This document shows, piece by piece, positions 16,488 to 25,211 of a stretch of DNA of 51,081 bases. The stretch covers positions 4,527 to 55,607 of the forward strand of contig JAAUZD010000027.1 of NCBI GenBank assembly GCA_014804785.1, in the 5' to 3' direction. Position 1 is the stretch's first letter. Each line of letters starts with the position of its first letter. The notes under the pieces were generated by a model. The model worked only from the letters and a program-made list of their open reading frames with translations, was not told the DNA's origin and did not search any database. The DNA is from Lachnospiraceae bacterium. Its GTDB lineage: Bacteria > Bacillota > Clostridia > Lachnospirales > Lachnospiraceae. The translations under genes and the position numbers were made by a program.

Positions 16488-17651
16488 ATGAAACGAAATA
16501 TTTATCTGATGTATGCCATTTCCCTTTTACAGGGTATGGTGTTTTATGGACCTGTTGCAACGCTTTACAGGCAGCAGCAGGGTGTTTCTGTCTTTCAGAT
16601 TACCGTCATTGAAAGTGTTTCACTTATTCTGTGTATTCTGATGGAGATTCCATGGGGCGTTATTGCAGACAAAATCGGATATAAACGGACGATGGTTTTT
16701 TGCTGCAGCCTATATTTCATTTCAAAAATTGTTTTTTGGCAGGCAACAGGATTTGGCTGGTTTCTCGCAGAACGTATTATGCTCAGTGTTGTGGTTTCCG
16801 GGTTATCCGGGGTGGATGCCAGCATTCTTTATCTCTCCTGTGAAGGGAGCAGCAGTCAAAAGGTGTTTGGAGTTTACAACAGTCTGCAGATGGCAGGTCT
16901 TTTATTTGCGGCAGCTGTGTTTTCCTTGTTTGTCAGGGAAGATTATGGTCTGTCCGGTCTGCTTACGGTTATAAGTTATGGAATTGCAGCGGTTCTGGCA
17001 TTGGGACTTGCTGAAGTGAGGAGCGGAGATAGTCAGCATGTCTGTATGAATCAGTTTAAAGAGATTTTGGGGCAGACATTTCGTCATAAAGATTTACTGC
17101 TGTTCTTAGCCTCGGCGGCGCTTTTGTCCGAGACGCATCAGACCATTACGGTTTTTTTGAATCAGCTTCAATATGAAAAATGCGGTTTGGGTAATGCTGC
17201 TATTGGATATATTTATATTATAGCAACCCTGCTTGGAGGATGCGGAGTCTATTCAGCCCGCTTTACAAAGAAGGTGGGCATGAGAGCAGCTGGCATTTTC
17301 TTTGGCGGTGCGGCGTGCATCTCCTGTATGGTGTTGGCATTTACAGAATCTGCGTTGCTGTCTGTTGGGGGAATTTTATTGCTTCGTATTTCAAACAGTC
17401 TATTTTTACCTTTCCAGACGGAAATACAGAACAGGCAGGTCCAAACAGAATGCCGGGCTACTGCATTGAGCATCCATGCAATGGTAATGGACAGTATTGC
17501 TGTAGGTACCAATCTGATTTTTGGAGCACTGGCACAGACAAAGCTGACTATAGCATACTTTTTTGGTGCAGGTATATGTATTGTAAGCGTAATTCTTTTT
17601 TTATGTTGGTATCAAAATTCGGAAATAAAGATTGCCATGCACAAAGAGTAA
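16488..17651 (+). CDS. MFS transporter
   Basis: A 387-residue major facilitator family protein with about 12 hydrophobic segments. MFS motif A is recognisable between helices 2 and 3 (GVIADKIGYKRTM). The first helix is ISLLQGMVFYGPVATLY, a start seen in clostridial multidrug-type MFS proteins. The ATG at 16488 follows AGAAAGGA at 10 bases; the in-frame GTG 24 codons earlier has no such site and would add a hydrophilic leader. The substrate is unknown. A palindrome upstream suggests local control. Confidence 0.88.
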   Translation: MKRNIYLMYAISLLQGMVFYGPVATLYRQQQGVSVFQITVIESVSLILCILMEIPWGVIADKIGYKRTMVFCCSLYFISKIVFWQATGFGWFLAERIMLSVVVSGLSGVDASILYLSCEGSSSQKVFGVYNSLQMAGLLFAAAVFSLFVREDYGLSGLLTVISYGIAAVLALGLAEVRSGDSQHVCMNQFKEILGQTFRHKDLLLFLASAALLSETHQTITVFLNQLQYEKCGLGNAAIGYIYIIATLLGGCGVYSARFTKKVGMRAAGIFFGGAACISCMVLAFTESALLSVGGILLLRISNSLFLPFQTEIQNRQVQTECRATALSIHAMVMDSIAVGTNLIFGALAQTKLTIAYFFGAGICIVSVILFLCWYQNSEIKIAMHKE

Positions 17652-17719
17652 TGAGGTGTATATAAATAAAATAGAGGGAAGTATCCGGGGATTTTTAAGG
17701 GATGCAGAAAGAGGAAAAT

Positions 17720-18514
17720 ATGAATCAGGCAATTGGTTGGGCAGCCATGGGAACCGGCTTCACATTTTTGATGACCGCTTTGGGCGCCAGTGTGGTATTC
17801 ATCTTTAAAAAAGAAATGGGGAAAAATGTTCAAAGAGCTTTTTTAGGCTTTGCAGCAGGGGTGATGATGGCTGCTTCTGTATGGTCTTTGCTGATTCCGG
17901 CGATAGATGAGACGGAGGGCATGGGAGGTATTGCATGGATTCCAGCGGCAGGGGGATTTGTGCTGGGAGGAATCTTTTTGTATTTATTGGATTTTCTGAT
18001 GCCGCACCTGCATCTGGGGGAGAAAAGACCGGAGGGAATCAGGACCTCTCTTCACAGAACAACCTTGCTGGTGCTTGCAGTGACGCTGCATAATATCCCG
18101 GAGGGAATGGCGGTGGGGCTTGCTTTTGCTATGGCTTCCCAGCATCCCGAAGATCCGGCGCTTTATGCATCTGCATTTGCATTGGCAATCGGGATAGGAA
18201 TTCAGAATTTCCCGGAAGGAGCGGCCATTTCACTTCCACTACGCCAGGAAGGAATGAGCAGGATGCGTGCCTTTGCCTTTGGCAGTCTATCCGGGCTGGT
18301 AGAATTGATATTCGGGATAGGCATTACATTGATTGCAGCACAGATTACACCCTATATGCCATGGTTTCTGGCATTTGCAGCGGGGGCCATGATTTATGTT
18401 GTGGTGGAGGAATTGATTCCCGAGGCAAATCAGGGAGAACATTCGAACTTAGGAACGATAGGTGTTATGGCAGGATTTCTGATTATGATGATTCTGGACG
18501 TGGCATTGGGATAA
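17720..18514 (+). CDS. ZIP family metal transporter
   Basis: A 264-residue ZIP transporter of the GufA/ZupT-like branch with eight predicted helices. The metal-binding helices 4 and 5 carry HNIPEGMAVGLAFA and NFPEGAAISLPL, both diagnostic. A His-containing loop (MPHLHLGEKRPEG) lies between helices 3 and 4, as expected. It imports divalent cations such as zinc, iron or manganese. GAGGAAAAT precedes the ATG at 17720; the ATG six codons upstream has no spaced site. A clear terminator follows, separating it from the type VII secretion genes. Confidence 0.93.
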   Translation: MNQAIGWAAMGTGFTFLMTALGASVVFIFKKEMGKNVQRAFLGFAAGVMMAASVWSLLIPAIDETEGMGGIAWIPAAGGFVLGGIFLYLLDFLMPHLHLGEKRPEGIRTSLHRTTLLVLAVTLHNIPEGMAVGLAFAMASQHPEDPALYASAFALAIGIGIQNFPEGAAISLPLRQEGMSRMRAFAFGSLSGLVELIFGIGITLIAAQITPYMPWFLAFAAGAMIYVVVEELIPEANQGEHSNLGTIGVMAGFLIMMILDVALG

Positions 18515-18525
18515 AATGGGAAGTT

Positions 18526-18556
18526 AGCCCACAGAGTTTTAATGATTCTGTGGGCT
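18526..18556 (+). terminator. Rho-independent terminator after the ZIP gene
   Basis: A 10-bp perfect stem (AGCCCACAGA / TCTGTGGGCT) is followed by TTCTT. Confidence 0.85.
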
Positions 18557-18588
18557 TTCTTAAATAATTATAAATTCCAGATGACCTG

Positions 18589-18617
18589 TTGACAGAGAGA
18601 CTTAAATCTGATAATCT
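18589..18617 (+). promoter_or_regulatory. Promoter of the type VII secretion operon
   Basis: A consensus -35 (TTGACA) and -10 (TAATCT) are spaced by 17 bases between the ZIP terminator and the EssC start, leaving a leader of about 105 bases. Confidence 0.7.
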
Positions 18618-18729
18618 TATATCACTTTCAAAAATCAATTCAAATAGTAAGGTCTATCTTAGTATTCTTATTTCGATTGTTATTTCAAACATTTCCAGTG
18701 TAAATATGATGAATTATGGAGGTATTTAT

Positions 18730-21700
18730 TTGTCTTCAATGAAAGAAAGCATGGAATCAGGGAATCAGATTTTATTGATTTTCAGCCGCTATACTTGTAT
18801 TAGAAAGCCCCTGCTGAAAGATGCCGGGGGAATAAACGTAATAGTTTTGACGCCGGAAGAAACAGGCTTACCAGAAAAGATTGTCATTACCCTTGTATGG
18901 AAGAAGGATGAGTGGCGGATTAAGGATAAGAAGTTAAGTGAAAATAACCCTTTTTATCTGTACATAGAAGATGCTGAAAAACTTTTATTGCTGCTTTCTG
19001 CAAAAATGAACTGTTTGATGCCGTCAGAAAAAATCGGAATGATGCGGGAAATAAAGCTTCAAATTGGCAATGCATTTAAAAACCAGATTTTTTATGATTG
19101 TTACTCTCTGATGAATGAGGAACATGCGCAGATTTTATCTGAAAATAACGAATGCACAGTATGCAATCCCGGATATGAAGGTATCTATGTGAATGGGAGG
19201 GCACTTGATGGAAAACAGAAATTAAATGCCGGCGACTATGTGGACATTTATGGTCTTCATATTCTGGTTTTAAAGGAATTGTTGGTCTGTGTTTCTTTCT
19301 GTGGAACCTTCCGCGCTGCTCAGAGAAATGCCATACAGGAGAGAGAAAAGCTATGTAGAGAGACATGGGAAGAAAAAGAAGAAATTTGGATAGAACGAAA
19401 GTGTGAACAGGAGAGGGAACTTCATACAGGGGAGGTAGAGATACTGCCTCCAGAGCAGTTAGCAGCAGAGTCGGAGCAGCCGCTGATTTTGAGTCTGGGA
19501 CCGACATTGACGATGGTACTGCCAATGATTCTCATGGCGCAGGTCAGTAGTCAATTCGTGGAGGGTGCAGGAAGCGGTTTTTATTACATGTCGATCGTGA
19601 TGGGAGCGTGCAGTGCATTTCTGGCATTATTTTGGGGACTAACGAATTATGGGTACAGGAAATATTCGCGAAAGCGGGAAGGAAGAGAGAAGGAGAGACA
19701 GTACCTCGAATATCTGGATAACACAGAAAGTTATCTTCTGCTGTGCAAAAGAGATAACAGAGAGATATTGGAACAAAAGTACCCTCCTTTGACCGCTGTT
19801 TTGGGAGAGAAAGATGGGCGGGCAGCAGTTTTGTGGAATCGCTATTATCGTCAGAAGGATTTTCTGTTTCTCCGTGTCGGGGTTGGGGTAATGCCTTTTC
19901 AGGTTCTGGTGAAACTGTCTGAACCGCATAAGAGAATTGTGCAGGGGAAGCTTGTAAAGAGAGCGCAGGAACTGGCAGAGCGGTTTTCTGTATTAGAGCA
20001 GGCACCGGCAGTGGTAGATCTGTATGAGAACAGACAAGTTGGCATTCTGGGAAGTCTGTATAAGGAAGAGGTAAGCGGAGCGTTGGTTCAGATTCTGATG
20101 CAGATAGCAGCCTGTCACTGCTATACAGAGGTAAAGGTAGTCTGCTTTTATCACAAGGATAGCGTCAGAGAACAGGAAATTGCAGATTGTATGAAATGGA
20201 TGCCTCACATCTGGTCATCTGATAGGAAAATAAGGTTTCTTGCCGGCGATGAGAAAGAAGCTGCCCGGATTCTTCCGGTGCTGGCAAGGGAATTGGCAAA
20301 AGAAAGAGAGAGCAAAGAGAAGGGAATACAGATTCCATGGTATATTGTGGTCGTTCTTAATGAAAATCTGATACAGGGGGAAATCCTTTATAAGTATCTT
20401 ACGGATTCCCCGGGAAATTGTCCGGCGAGCACTATATTTGCGGGAATGGAACGGGAGGAATTGCCAAAGAGCTGCAGATGTCTGATTGGTAGCACAGGGA
20501 AGGAAGGGGAAATCCTCAATCTGGGCAGAGAACAAATAAACAGACAGAAGATTGGACTTGAGACGTGCAGCAGCGCCAAGGCACAGGAGTATGTCCGGAG
20601 GACAGCGGGATTCCGGGTCAGAGAGGCGCAGGTCAGTATGCAGCTGCCGGAACAGGTGGACTTTCTACAGCTTTATGGATGCACCAGGGTGGAAGAACTT
20701 GAAAGTGAGAGAAGATGGAAACTTTCAAGAACCGAGGAGAGAATAAAAGTTCCCATAGGATACAGGGCAGGAGGCAATATTGTCAGTCTGGATGTGCATG
20801 AGAGGTTTCACGGTCCTCATGGATTGATTGCAGGAACCACAGGTTCCGGCAAAAGCGAACTTTTGCAGACCTATCTTTTATCTGTTGCAGTGTCTTTTGG
20901 ACCTACGGATGTGAATTTCTTCATGATTGATTATAAGGGCGGAGGAACAGGCAATTTTCTGAAAAACCTCCCGCACTGTGCAGGCGTCATATCTAATTTG
21001 TCGGGAAAACAAATCAAAAGAGCCATGTCGGCAATATCAAGCGAAAATAAACGAAGGCAAATGCTGTTAAGCAGTTTTCAGGTAAATCACATAGATGCGT
21101 ATGCAAAGCTTTACCGGGAAGGAAAAGCAGAGAAACCAATGCCGCATCTTATATTGGTAGTGGACGAATTTGCGGAACTTAAGAAGGAAGAACCGGAATT
21201 CATGCAGGAAATCATTTCACTGGCGCAGGTGGGGCGGAGTCTTGGCGTCCACTTAATACTGGCAACGCAAAAACCTGCGGGGACGGTGGACGACAAAATA
21301 TGGAGTAATGCCAGATTCAGGCTGTGCCTGCGAGTGCAGGACCGGCAGGATAGTATGGACATGCTCCATAATGGTGATGCAGCTCTTCTTACGTCCCCGG
21401 GGCAATGCTATCTGCAGATTGGAAATCACGAGTATTACGAATTGTTTCAGGCGGGCTACTGCGGCGGAAGTTATACAGGAGAAAGGGAAAGAAAAACAAG
21501 AGCGGCGTTGCTGCAAAATACAGGTGAAAAGAGGGAAATGCCCGAAAAGGCGGTTCCTGTTGGGGGACGCAGTCAAATGGAAATACTTGTGGACTATATC
21601 AGTCAAACGGCAAAGCAATCCGGTTATCCGGCGGTACAGGCATTATGGCTGCCAGAACTGCCTGAAAGGGTGACGCTTGCAGATATAAAAGATAAAGGGA

Positions 21701-23262
21701 GAGACAAGTGTTCAAGGGACAGTGAGGTGGAGATGGTGCTTGGGCTATGTGATGATCCTGAAAACCAGCGCCAGTTTCCTCTTTTGTACCAGCCGCTTAT
21801 GCAGGGACATTTGGCAATATTCGGCGGTCCTGCCACTGGAAAGACGCTCTTCCTTGAGACCCTTATATGGCAGCTGACCACTTGCTTTACGCCGGATGAA
21901 GTATGGATCATGGCAGCGGATATGGGGAGGGAAAGTCTGGGGTGTTTTCTGAATATGCCAAACTGTCTGGGTGTGCTAAAGAAAAAAGAAGAGAAGGACA
22001 TCTTTTTCCATCATTTGGAGGAACTTTGCGGAAAAAGAGAAAAATTTCTTTCGGGAAGCAGCTTCAGACAATACAATAAATCGGGAAAAGAGAAGCTTCC
22101 ACTTATCTTTCTTGTAATTGATAATTTCGGCGGTTTAAGCAGGTTTTTGGATGAGAAGCAGCAGGATTTTCTGCTAAAACTGGCATCGGAAGGGCTTACG
22201 CTGGGCATTTATCTGATTATTTCGGCAGCAGGCGTGGGAGAAATGGGAGGAAGATTATACGAAAAGATAAAGATGGCACTGGCACTGGAAATGAGTGACC
22301 GCTTTTTGTATGGAGATATTTTCCGGCAATATTACATTCCTGTGCTGCCCAAGGAAAATCAAAAAGGACGCGGTCTGTGCAAGGTGGATGACCGGATTCT
22401 GGAATTTCAGGCAGCGCTTGCGCTGAAAGAGCAGGACGATTATGCATATTATGAAATAGTTGAAAAGCAAGGAAAGGAAAGAAAGCGGATTATGCGGGAA
22501 GAAGGAAAAAAATTGCCCTCTAAATTTGCAGTGATACCGGAAAAGGTAGACTATGGAACGGTTGCAGCGTGTTTTGAATGGAGCGAGGGAAGGATTCCTT
22601 TAGGGTACTGCCTGTCCACAGGCGAATTATGTGCAGTTTCCGTGGATGATACAGCCTGCTTTCTTATATCGGGAGCAGAAAGGACCGGAAGGACAGCTTT
22701 TTTACGCTGCCTGATTGAAGGAGCCCTGTATCAGCAATATCAGGCAGTGTTGATTGATATAGACAGAAAAATGCAGGATTATAGGGAAATAAAAGAGATT
22801 ATCTATCTGACCGGAGATGCTGAAATAGAAAGTTGGCAGGAGAAGATTGCAAGCGGGAAGCAGGAAAATGGGAAGAACTGTATTTTTATCAGTGATATAA
22901 GCAGTTTTTGCAGCTTTATCTATCGGTTTGGGGAGAAGAGGGAAGAAAAGAGCCTGTTTTGGGAAAAGGCGGCTATGGGCAAGGCGGGCAACTTGTTCCT
23001 TACAGGCATTTACCATCCGGGCAGAGATTATGAAGCAGCCGGAACCGCTTTTTTCAGAGAGTTTACGGCATGGCAGCAGGGAATTCATCTGGGCGGTAAC
23101 GTAGCAGGGCAAAGGACGCTTGTGTTTGATGATTTGAGCTATGCCCAGCAAAGTCAACATGAGCCGGCGGGGATTGGATATTTTAAGGAAGGACCGGAGC
23201 GTGCATCCCGCAGATTGCTGTTGCCGTTGTGTATGAAAGAGAAAGGACAGAAGGAAACATGA
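18730..23262 (+). CDS. essC: EssC-type T7SS ATPase (FHA-like, two TM, three FtsK/SpoIIIE domains)
   Basis: A 1510-residue membrane ATPase that drives WXG100 export in Firmicute type VII secretion. N-terminal region: FHA-like fold around residues 139-188 (NPGYEGIYVNGRAL, GDYVDIYGLHILVL). Two membrane helices follow at ~250-305. ATPase 1 has GTTGSGKS (702-709) and VVDEF (Asp812); ATPase 2 has GGPATGKT (1032-1039) and VIDNF (Asp1131, no Glu after it); ATPase 3 has a degenerate GAERTGRT (1315-1322). As in known EssC, only the first ATPase looks fully intact. The TTG start is chosen because GGAGG lies seven bases upstream; the open frame further upstream runs through the promoter. The next gene overlaps by ATGA. 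Confidence 0.92.
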   Translation: MSSMKESMESGNQILLIFSRYTCIRKPLLKDAGGINVIVLTPEETGLPEKIVITLVWKKDEWRIKDKKLSENNPFYLYIEDAEKLLLLLSAKMNCLMPSEKIGMMREIKLQIGNAFKNQIFYDCYSLMNEEHAQILSENNECTVCNPGYEGIYVNGRALDGKQKLNAGDYVDIYGLHILVLKELLVCVSFCGTFRAAQRNAIQEREKLCRETWEEKEEIWIERKCEQERELHTGEVEILPPEQLAAESEQPLILSLGPTLTMVLPMILMAQVSSQFVEGAGSGFYYMSIVMGACSAFLALFWGLTNYGYRKYSRKREGREKERQYLEYLDNTESYLLLCKRDNREILEQKYPPLTAVLGEKDGRAAVLWNRYYRQKDFLFLRVGVGVMPFQVLVKLSEPHKRIVQGKLVKRAQELAERFSVLEQAPAVVDLYENRQVGILGSLYKEEVSGALVQILMQIAACHCYTEVKVVCFYHKDSVREQEIADCMKWMPHIWSSDRKIRFLAGDEKEAARILPVLARELAKERESKEKGIQIPWYIVVVLNENLIQGEILYKYLTDSPGNCPASTIFAGMEREELPKSCRCLIGSTGKEGEILNLGREQINRQKIGLETCSSAKAQEYVRRTAGFRVREAQVSMQLPEQVDFLQLYGCTRVEELESERRWKLSRTEERIKVPIGYRAGGNIVSLDVHERFHGPHGLIAGTTGSGKSELLQTYLLSVAVSFGPTDVNFFMIDYKGGGTGNFLKNLPHCAGVISNLSGKQIKRAMSAISSENKRRQMLLSSFQVNHIDAYAKLYREGKAEKPMPHLILVVDEFAELKKEEPEFMQEIISLAQVGRSLGVHLILATQKPAGTVDDKIWSNARFRLCLRVQDRQDSMDMLHNGDAALLTSPGQCYLQIGNHEYYELFQAGYCGGSYTGERERKTRAALLQNTGEKREMPEKAVPVGGRSQMEILVDYISQTAKQSGYPAVQALWLPELPERVTLADIKDKGRDKCSRDSEVEMVLGLCDDPENQRQFPLLYQPLMQGHLAIFGGPATGKTLFLETLIWQLTTCFTPDEVWIMAADMGRESLGCFLNMPNCLGVLKKKEEKDIFFHHLEELCGKREKFLSGSSFRQYNKSGKEKLPLIFLVIDNFGGLSRFLDEKQQDFLLKLASEGLTLGIYLIISAAGVGEMGGRLYEKIKMALALEMSDRFLYGDIFRQYYIPVLPKENQKGRGLCKVDDRILEFQAALALKEQDDYAYYEIVEKQGKERKRIMREEGKKLPSKFAVIPEKVDYGTVAACFEWSEGRIPLGYCLSTGELCAVSVDDTACFLISGAERTGRTAFLRCLIEGALYQQYQAVLIDIDRKMQDYREIKEIIYLTGDAEIESWQEKIASGKQENGKNCIFISDISSFCSFIYRFGEKREEKSLFWEKAAMGKAGNLFLTGIYHPGRDYEAAGTAFFREFTAWQQGIHLGGNVAGQRTLVFDDLSYAQQSQHEPAGIGYFKEGPERASRRLLLPLCMKEKGQKET

Positions 23263-23504
23263 TTTTAGTAGACATACAGGTGCCTATGCTTGACAGGGTA
23301 TATGATTTTGAATTGAATGAGGAACTGAAAGCAGGAGAATTGCTGGAGGACATCCTGATGCTGATCATCAAGGAAGAAAAATACAGCCAAGGGAAAAGCG
23401 CAGGAATGGTTCTTTATGCAGTCAGGCAGGAAAGAATTTTGGATAGAGAAAAGACCATGCGCTGCCAGGGGGTGAGAGACGGTGATCGGTTGATTTTGAT
23501 CTAG
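23259..23504 (+). CDS. YukD/EsaB-like ubiquitin-fold T7SS protein
   Basis: An 81-residue protein matching the YukD/EsaB family: a short beta-grasp domain with MILVDIQVPMLDRVYDFEL, a helix (GELLEDILMLIIKEEKY) and the C-terminal GVRDGDRLILI strand typical of ubiquitin-like folds. In characterised Firmicute systems EsaB is a small cytoplasmic component or regulator of the secretion machine. It begins within the EssC stop codon (ATGA) with AGAAGGAA upstream. The position directly after essC differs from Staphylococcus, where esaB precedes essB. Confidence 0.85.
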   Translation: MILVDIQVPMLDRVYDFELNEELKAGELLEDILMLIIKEEKYSQGKSAGMVLYAVRQERILDREKTMRCQGVRDGDRLILI

Positions 23505-23514
23505 GAGGAAAGAG

Positions 23515-23811
23515 ATGGAGTGGAATGTACAGCTGAAAACAAAAGGGCTGGAACAGTGGGTAGAAGAAACGGAACAGAAACTTACCAGAGTAAGGGATTT
23601 GTTGGACGTACTTGAGATGGAAGAGGATACGCTTAAGAATGTCTGGAAAAGTAACGCAATGCAGCAATGGGAGAGGGAATTCTATTTTCTGCTTGCGGGG
23701 ATAAGGATGCAGGTAAAAGAAGTGCAAAAACGGATGCTGGTTCTTGGTGAAATGGCAGATTCGCTGATTCAGATAGAAAAAGAAATCATGCATGACGTAG
23801 AAAAATTGTAA
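23515..23811 (+). CDS. WXG100-like protein (WKS variant)
   Basis: A 98-residue, mostly helical protein with the size and helix-turn-helix pattern of WXG100 proteins. The turn reads VWKSNAMQQWEREF, so Trp is kept but Gly is Ser. GGAGGAAAGAG precedes the ATG. It is the first of five small proteins between the EsaB-like gene and the lipase gene. Inference: a secreted partner or a chaperone-like targeting protein for the lipase, similar in role to the small helical partners of LXG effectors. Confidence 0.7.
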   Translation: MEWNVQLKTKGLEQWVEETEQKLTRVRDLLDVLEMEEDTLKNVWKSNAMQQWEREFYFLLAGIRMQVKEVQKRMLVLGEMADSLIQIEKEIMHDVEKL

Positions 23812-23874
23812 ATGGTGACCGGTATATTTCTGAATTGTTTCAAAAAGGGAAGGCGTTTAAGGAAAGGAGCAGGT

Positions 23875-24171
23875 GTGGAAAAGGAGCTTCTTGTAACAAC
23901 TGAATTTTTACTGAAAAAAGAAGAGGAATGGAAGGAAAAGGCGGCAAAAGCGGAACAGATTTTCTGCCAGGCGGCTGATAGTGTGGAGACGTTGAATCAG
24001 TTTTTTTATGGCAAGCCGGTATTAAAGGTTAAGGCAGATTTCCTTGCCCGGAAAGAAAAAGGAAAAAAGGATTTTGAGGCCTTATTGCATCATCTGGAAA
24101 AACTTGAAGTCATTGCGTTTGTTTACGATAAAGTGGAAAGGGAAAATAGTGGCTTTAACAAATCAAATTGA
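23875..24171 (+). CDS. Small helical T7SS protein (FYG variant)
   Basis: A 98-residue protein with two long charged helices around NQFFYGKPVLKVKADF, where FYG replaces the WXG turn. The GTG at 23875 is chosen because AAAGGAG is well placed and the resulting length equals that of its neighbours; an ATG directly after the previous stop has no binding site. The 3' end overlaps the next gene by 23 bases. No database family is recognised; the role is inferred from context and shape as a WXG100-like partner. Confidence 0.55.
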   Translation: MEKELLVTTEFLLKKEEEWKEKAAKAEQIFCQAADSVETLNQFFYGKPVLKVKADFLARKEKGKKDFEALLHHLEKLEVIAFVYDKVERENSGFNKSN

Positions 24172-24478
24172 AATGCATTTTGCAGAGATCATGCATCTGT
24201 CAGAACAGATTGACAAACTGTCGGGGGATTTAAGAACCGTTTCCCAGGAGGAATTGATGCAGACAATCTGTAAAAATAAAGCATGCTGGAACAGCAGCTG
24301 CGCAGAGGTTCTGATAGGAAAGGAGGCAAAGATTGGTATAGGGCTGATTTCCCAGGCGGAAGAACTTTGCCGGATAGCCGGGGAAATGAGACAACAGGCA
24401 AAAAGAATGTATCAGGCGGAGCTTACGAATAACCAGCTTGCAGCAACAAGAACTTATTTACAGCAATCATGGAAATGA
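24149..24478 (+). CDS. Small helical T7SS protein (WNS variant)
   Basis: A 109-residue protein: helix 1 (HFAEIMHLSEQIDKLSGDL), a turn around CWNSSCAEVLIG and helix 2 (QAEELCRIAGEMRQQAKRMY). Trp is retained but Gly is replaced by Ser. Two cysteines flank the WNSS turn and could form a disulfide outside the cell. The GTG start follows AAAGGGA and lies inside the end of the previous gene, so the two are translationally coupled. The ATG further upstream would place the start deep inside the previous gene and is not supported. Confidence 0.55.
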   Translation: MALTNQIEMHFAEIMHLSEQIDKLSGDLRTVSQEELMQTICKNKACWNSSCAEVLIGKEAKIGIGLISQAEELCRIAGEMRQQAKRMYQAELTNNQLAATRTYLQQSWK

Positions 24479-24497
24479 TTGAGAAAGGAGAAAATTT

Positions 24498-24797
24498 ATG
24501 TCATTTTTCAGAGTAACATCATCAGAATTAAGAAGAAAAGCGGGTAGGATTTCAGAACTGAATGGTCAGTTCAAGGCAAAAACAGCGGAGCTTGGAGAGC
24601 AGGAAGCTGCTCTTTGCAGTATGTGGGAGGGACAGGCAAAGGATACGTTCCATCAGGCATTTTTAAGGGACAGGCAGCAGATGGAAACTTTTTATCAGCT
24701 GATTAGTCAGTATGTGCAGGCCCTTTTAGAGATTGCTGCCAGATATGAGCGTGCTGAGGAAAAAAACAGGGAAATTGCAGCATCCAGAAATTATTAG
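24498..24797 (+). CDS. WXG100 family protein
   Basis: A 99-residue canonical WXG100 protein: two helices with the turn CSMWEGQAKDTFHQAF (W-E-G followed by the conserved A and F). AGAAAGGAG precedes the ATG. Such proteins are secreted by EssC as homo- or heterodimers. Its C-terminus (YERAEEKNREI) contains a Y-x-x-x-E/D-like secretion signal (YERAE), as described for type VII substrates. Confidence 0.88.
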   Translation: MSFFRVTSSELRRKAGRISELNGQFKAKTAELGEQEAALCSMWEGQAKDTFHQAFLRDRQQMETFYQLISQYVQALLEIAARYERAEEKNREIAASRNY

Positions 24798-24813
24798 AAA
24801 GAGAGGAAAAAAC

Positions 24814-25128
24814 ATGGAAGGTATTTTAAGAGTAACTCCTGAAAAACTGATTCAGACGTCAGGGGAATTTGCTACAACAGGAAATCAGATGAAGAATCTT
24901 ACCAGCGAGATGATATCCCAGATACAGGGGATGAAAGGAATTTGGCAGGGGGAGGCAGCGGATGCTTATGGAACAAAATTTAATTCTCTGCAGACAGATA
25001 TGGATAAACTTTACCGGATGGTACAGGAGCATGTAAAGGATTTACAGGAAATGGCAGCGCAGTATCAGATGGCAGAGACAGGAAATGCCGAACAGGGCAG
25101 CGGATTGAATATTAATATTATTGCCTAG
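24814..25128 (+). CDS. WXG100 family protein
   Basis: A 104-residue canonical WXG100 protein with the turn GIWQGEAADAYGTKF between two amphipathic helices and a Y-x-x-x-E motif (YQMAE) near the C-terminus. The start is placed at the ATG preceded by GAGAGG; an open frame further upstream overlaps the previous gene without a binding site. It is the last small gene before the lipase and may pair with the WXG100 protein encoded 16 bases upstream. Confidence 0.9.
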   Translation: MEGILRVTPEKLIQTSGEFATTGNQMKNLTSEMISQIQGMKGIWQGEAADAYGTKFNSLQTDMDKLYRMVQEHVKDLQEMAAQYQMAETGNAEQGSGLNINIIA

Positions 25129-25211
25129 GCGCGCAAAAATCTGCCGCTTGGCAGGGATGTTCATTTTGCTGGTGACAGAATTATGCTTATGCCCGAAAGG
25201 GGGAATCCCGG

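Noticed and set aside
18589-18729. N-terminal extension of EssC
   Set aside because: The extra frame starts within the -35 box and lacks a binding site; GGAGG before the TTG at 18730 fixes the start.
23812-23874. Upstream ATG start for the second small T7SS protein
   Set aside because: No ribosome binding site; the GTG at 23875 is well placed and gives a protein of the same size as its neighbours.
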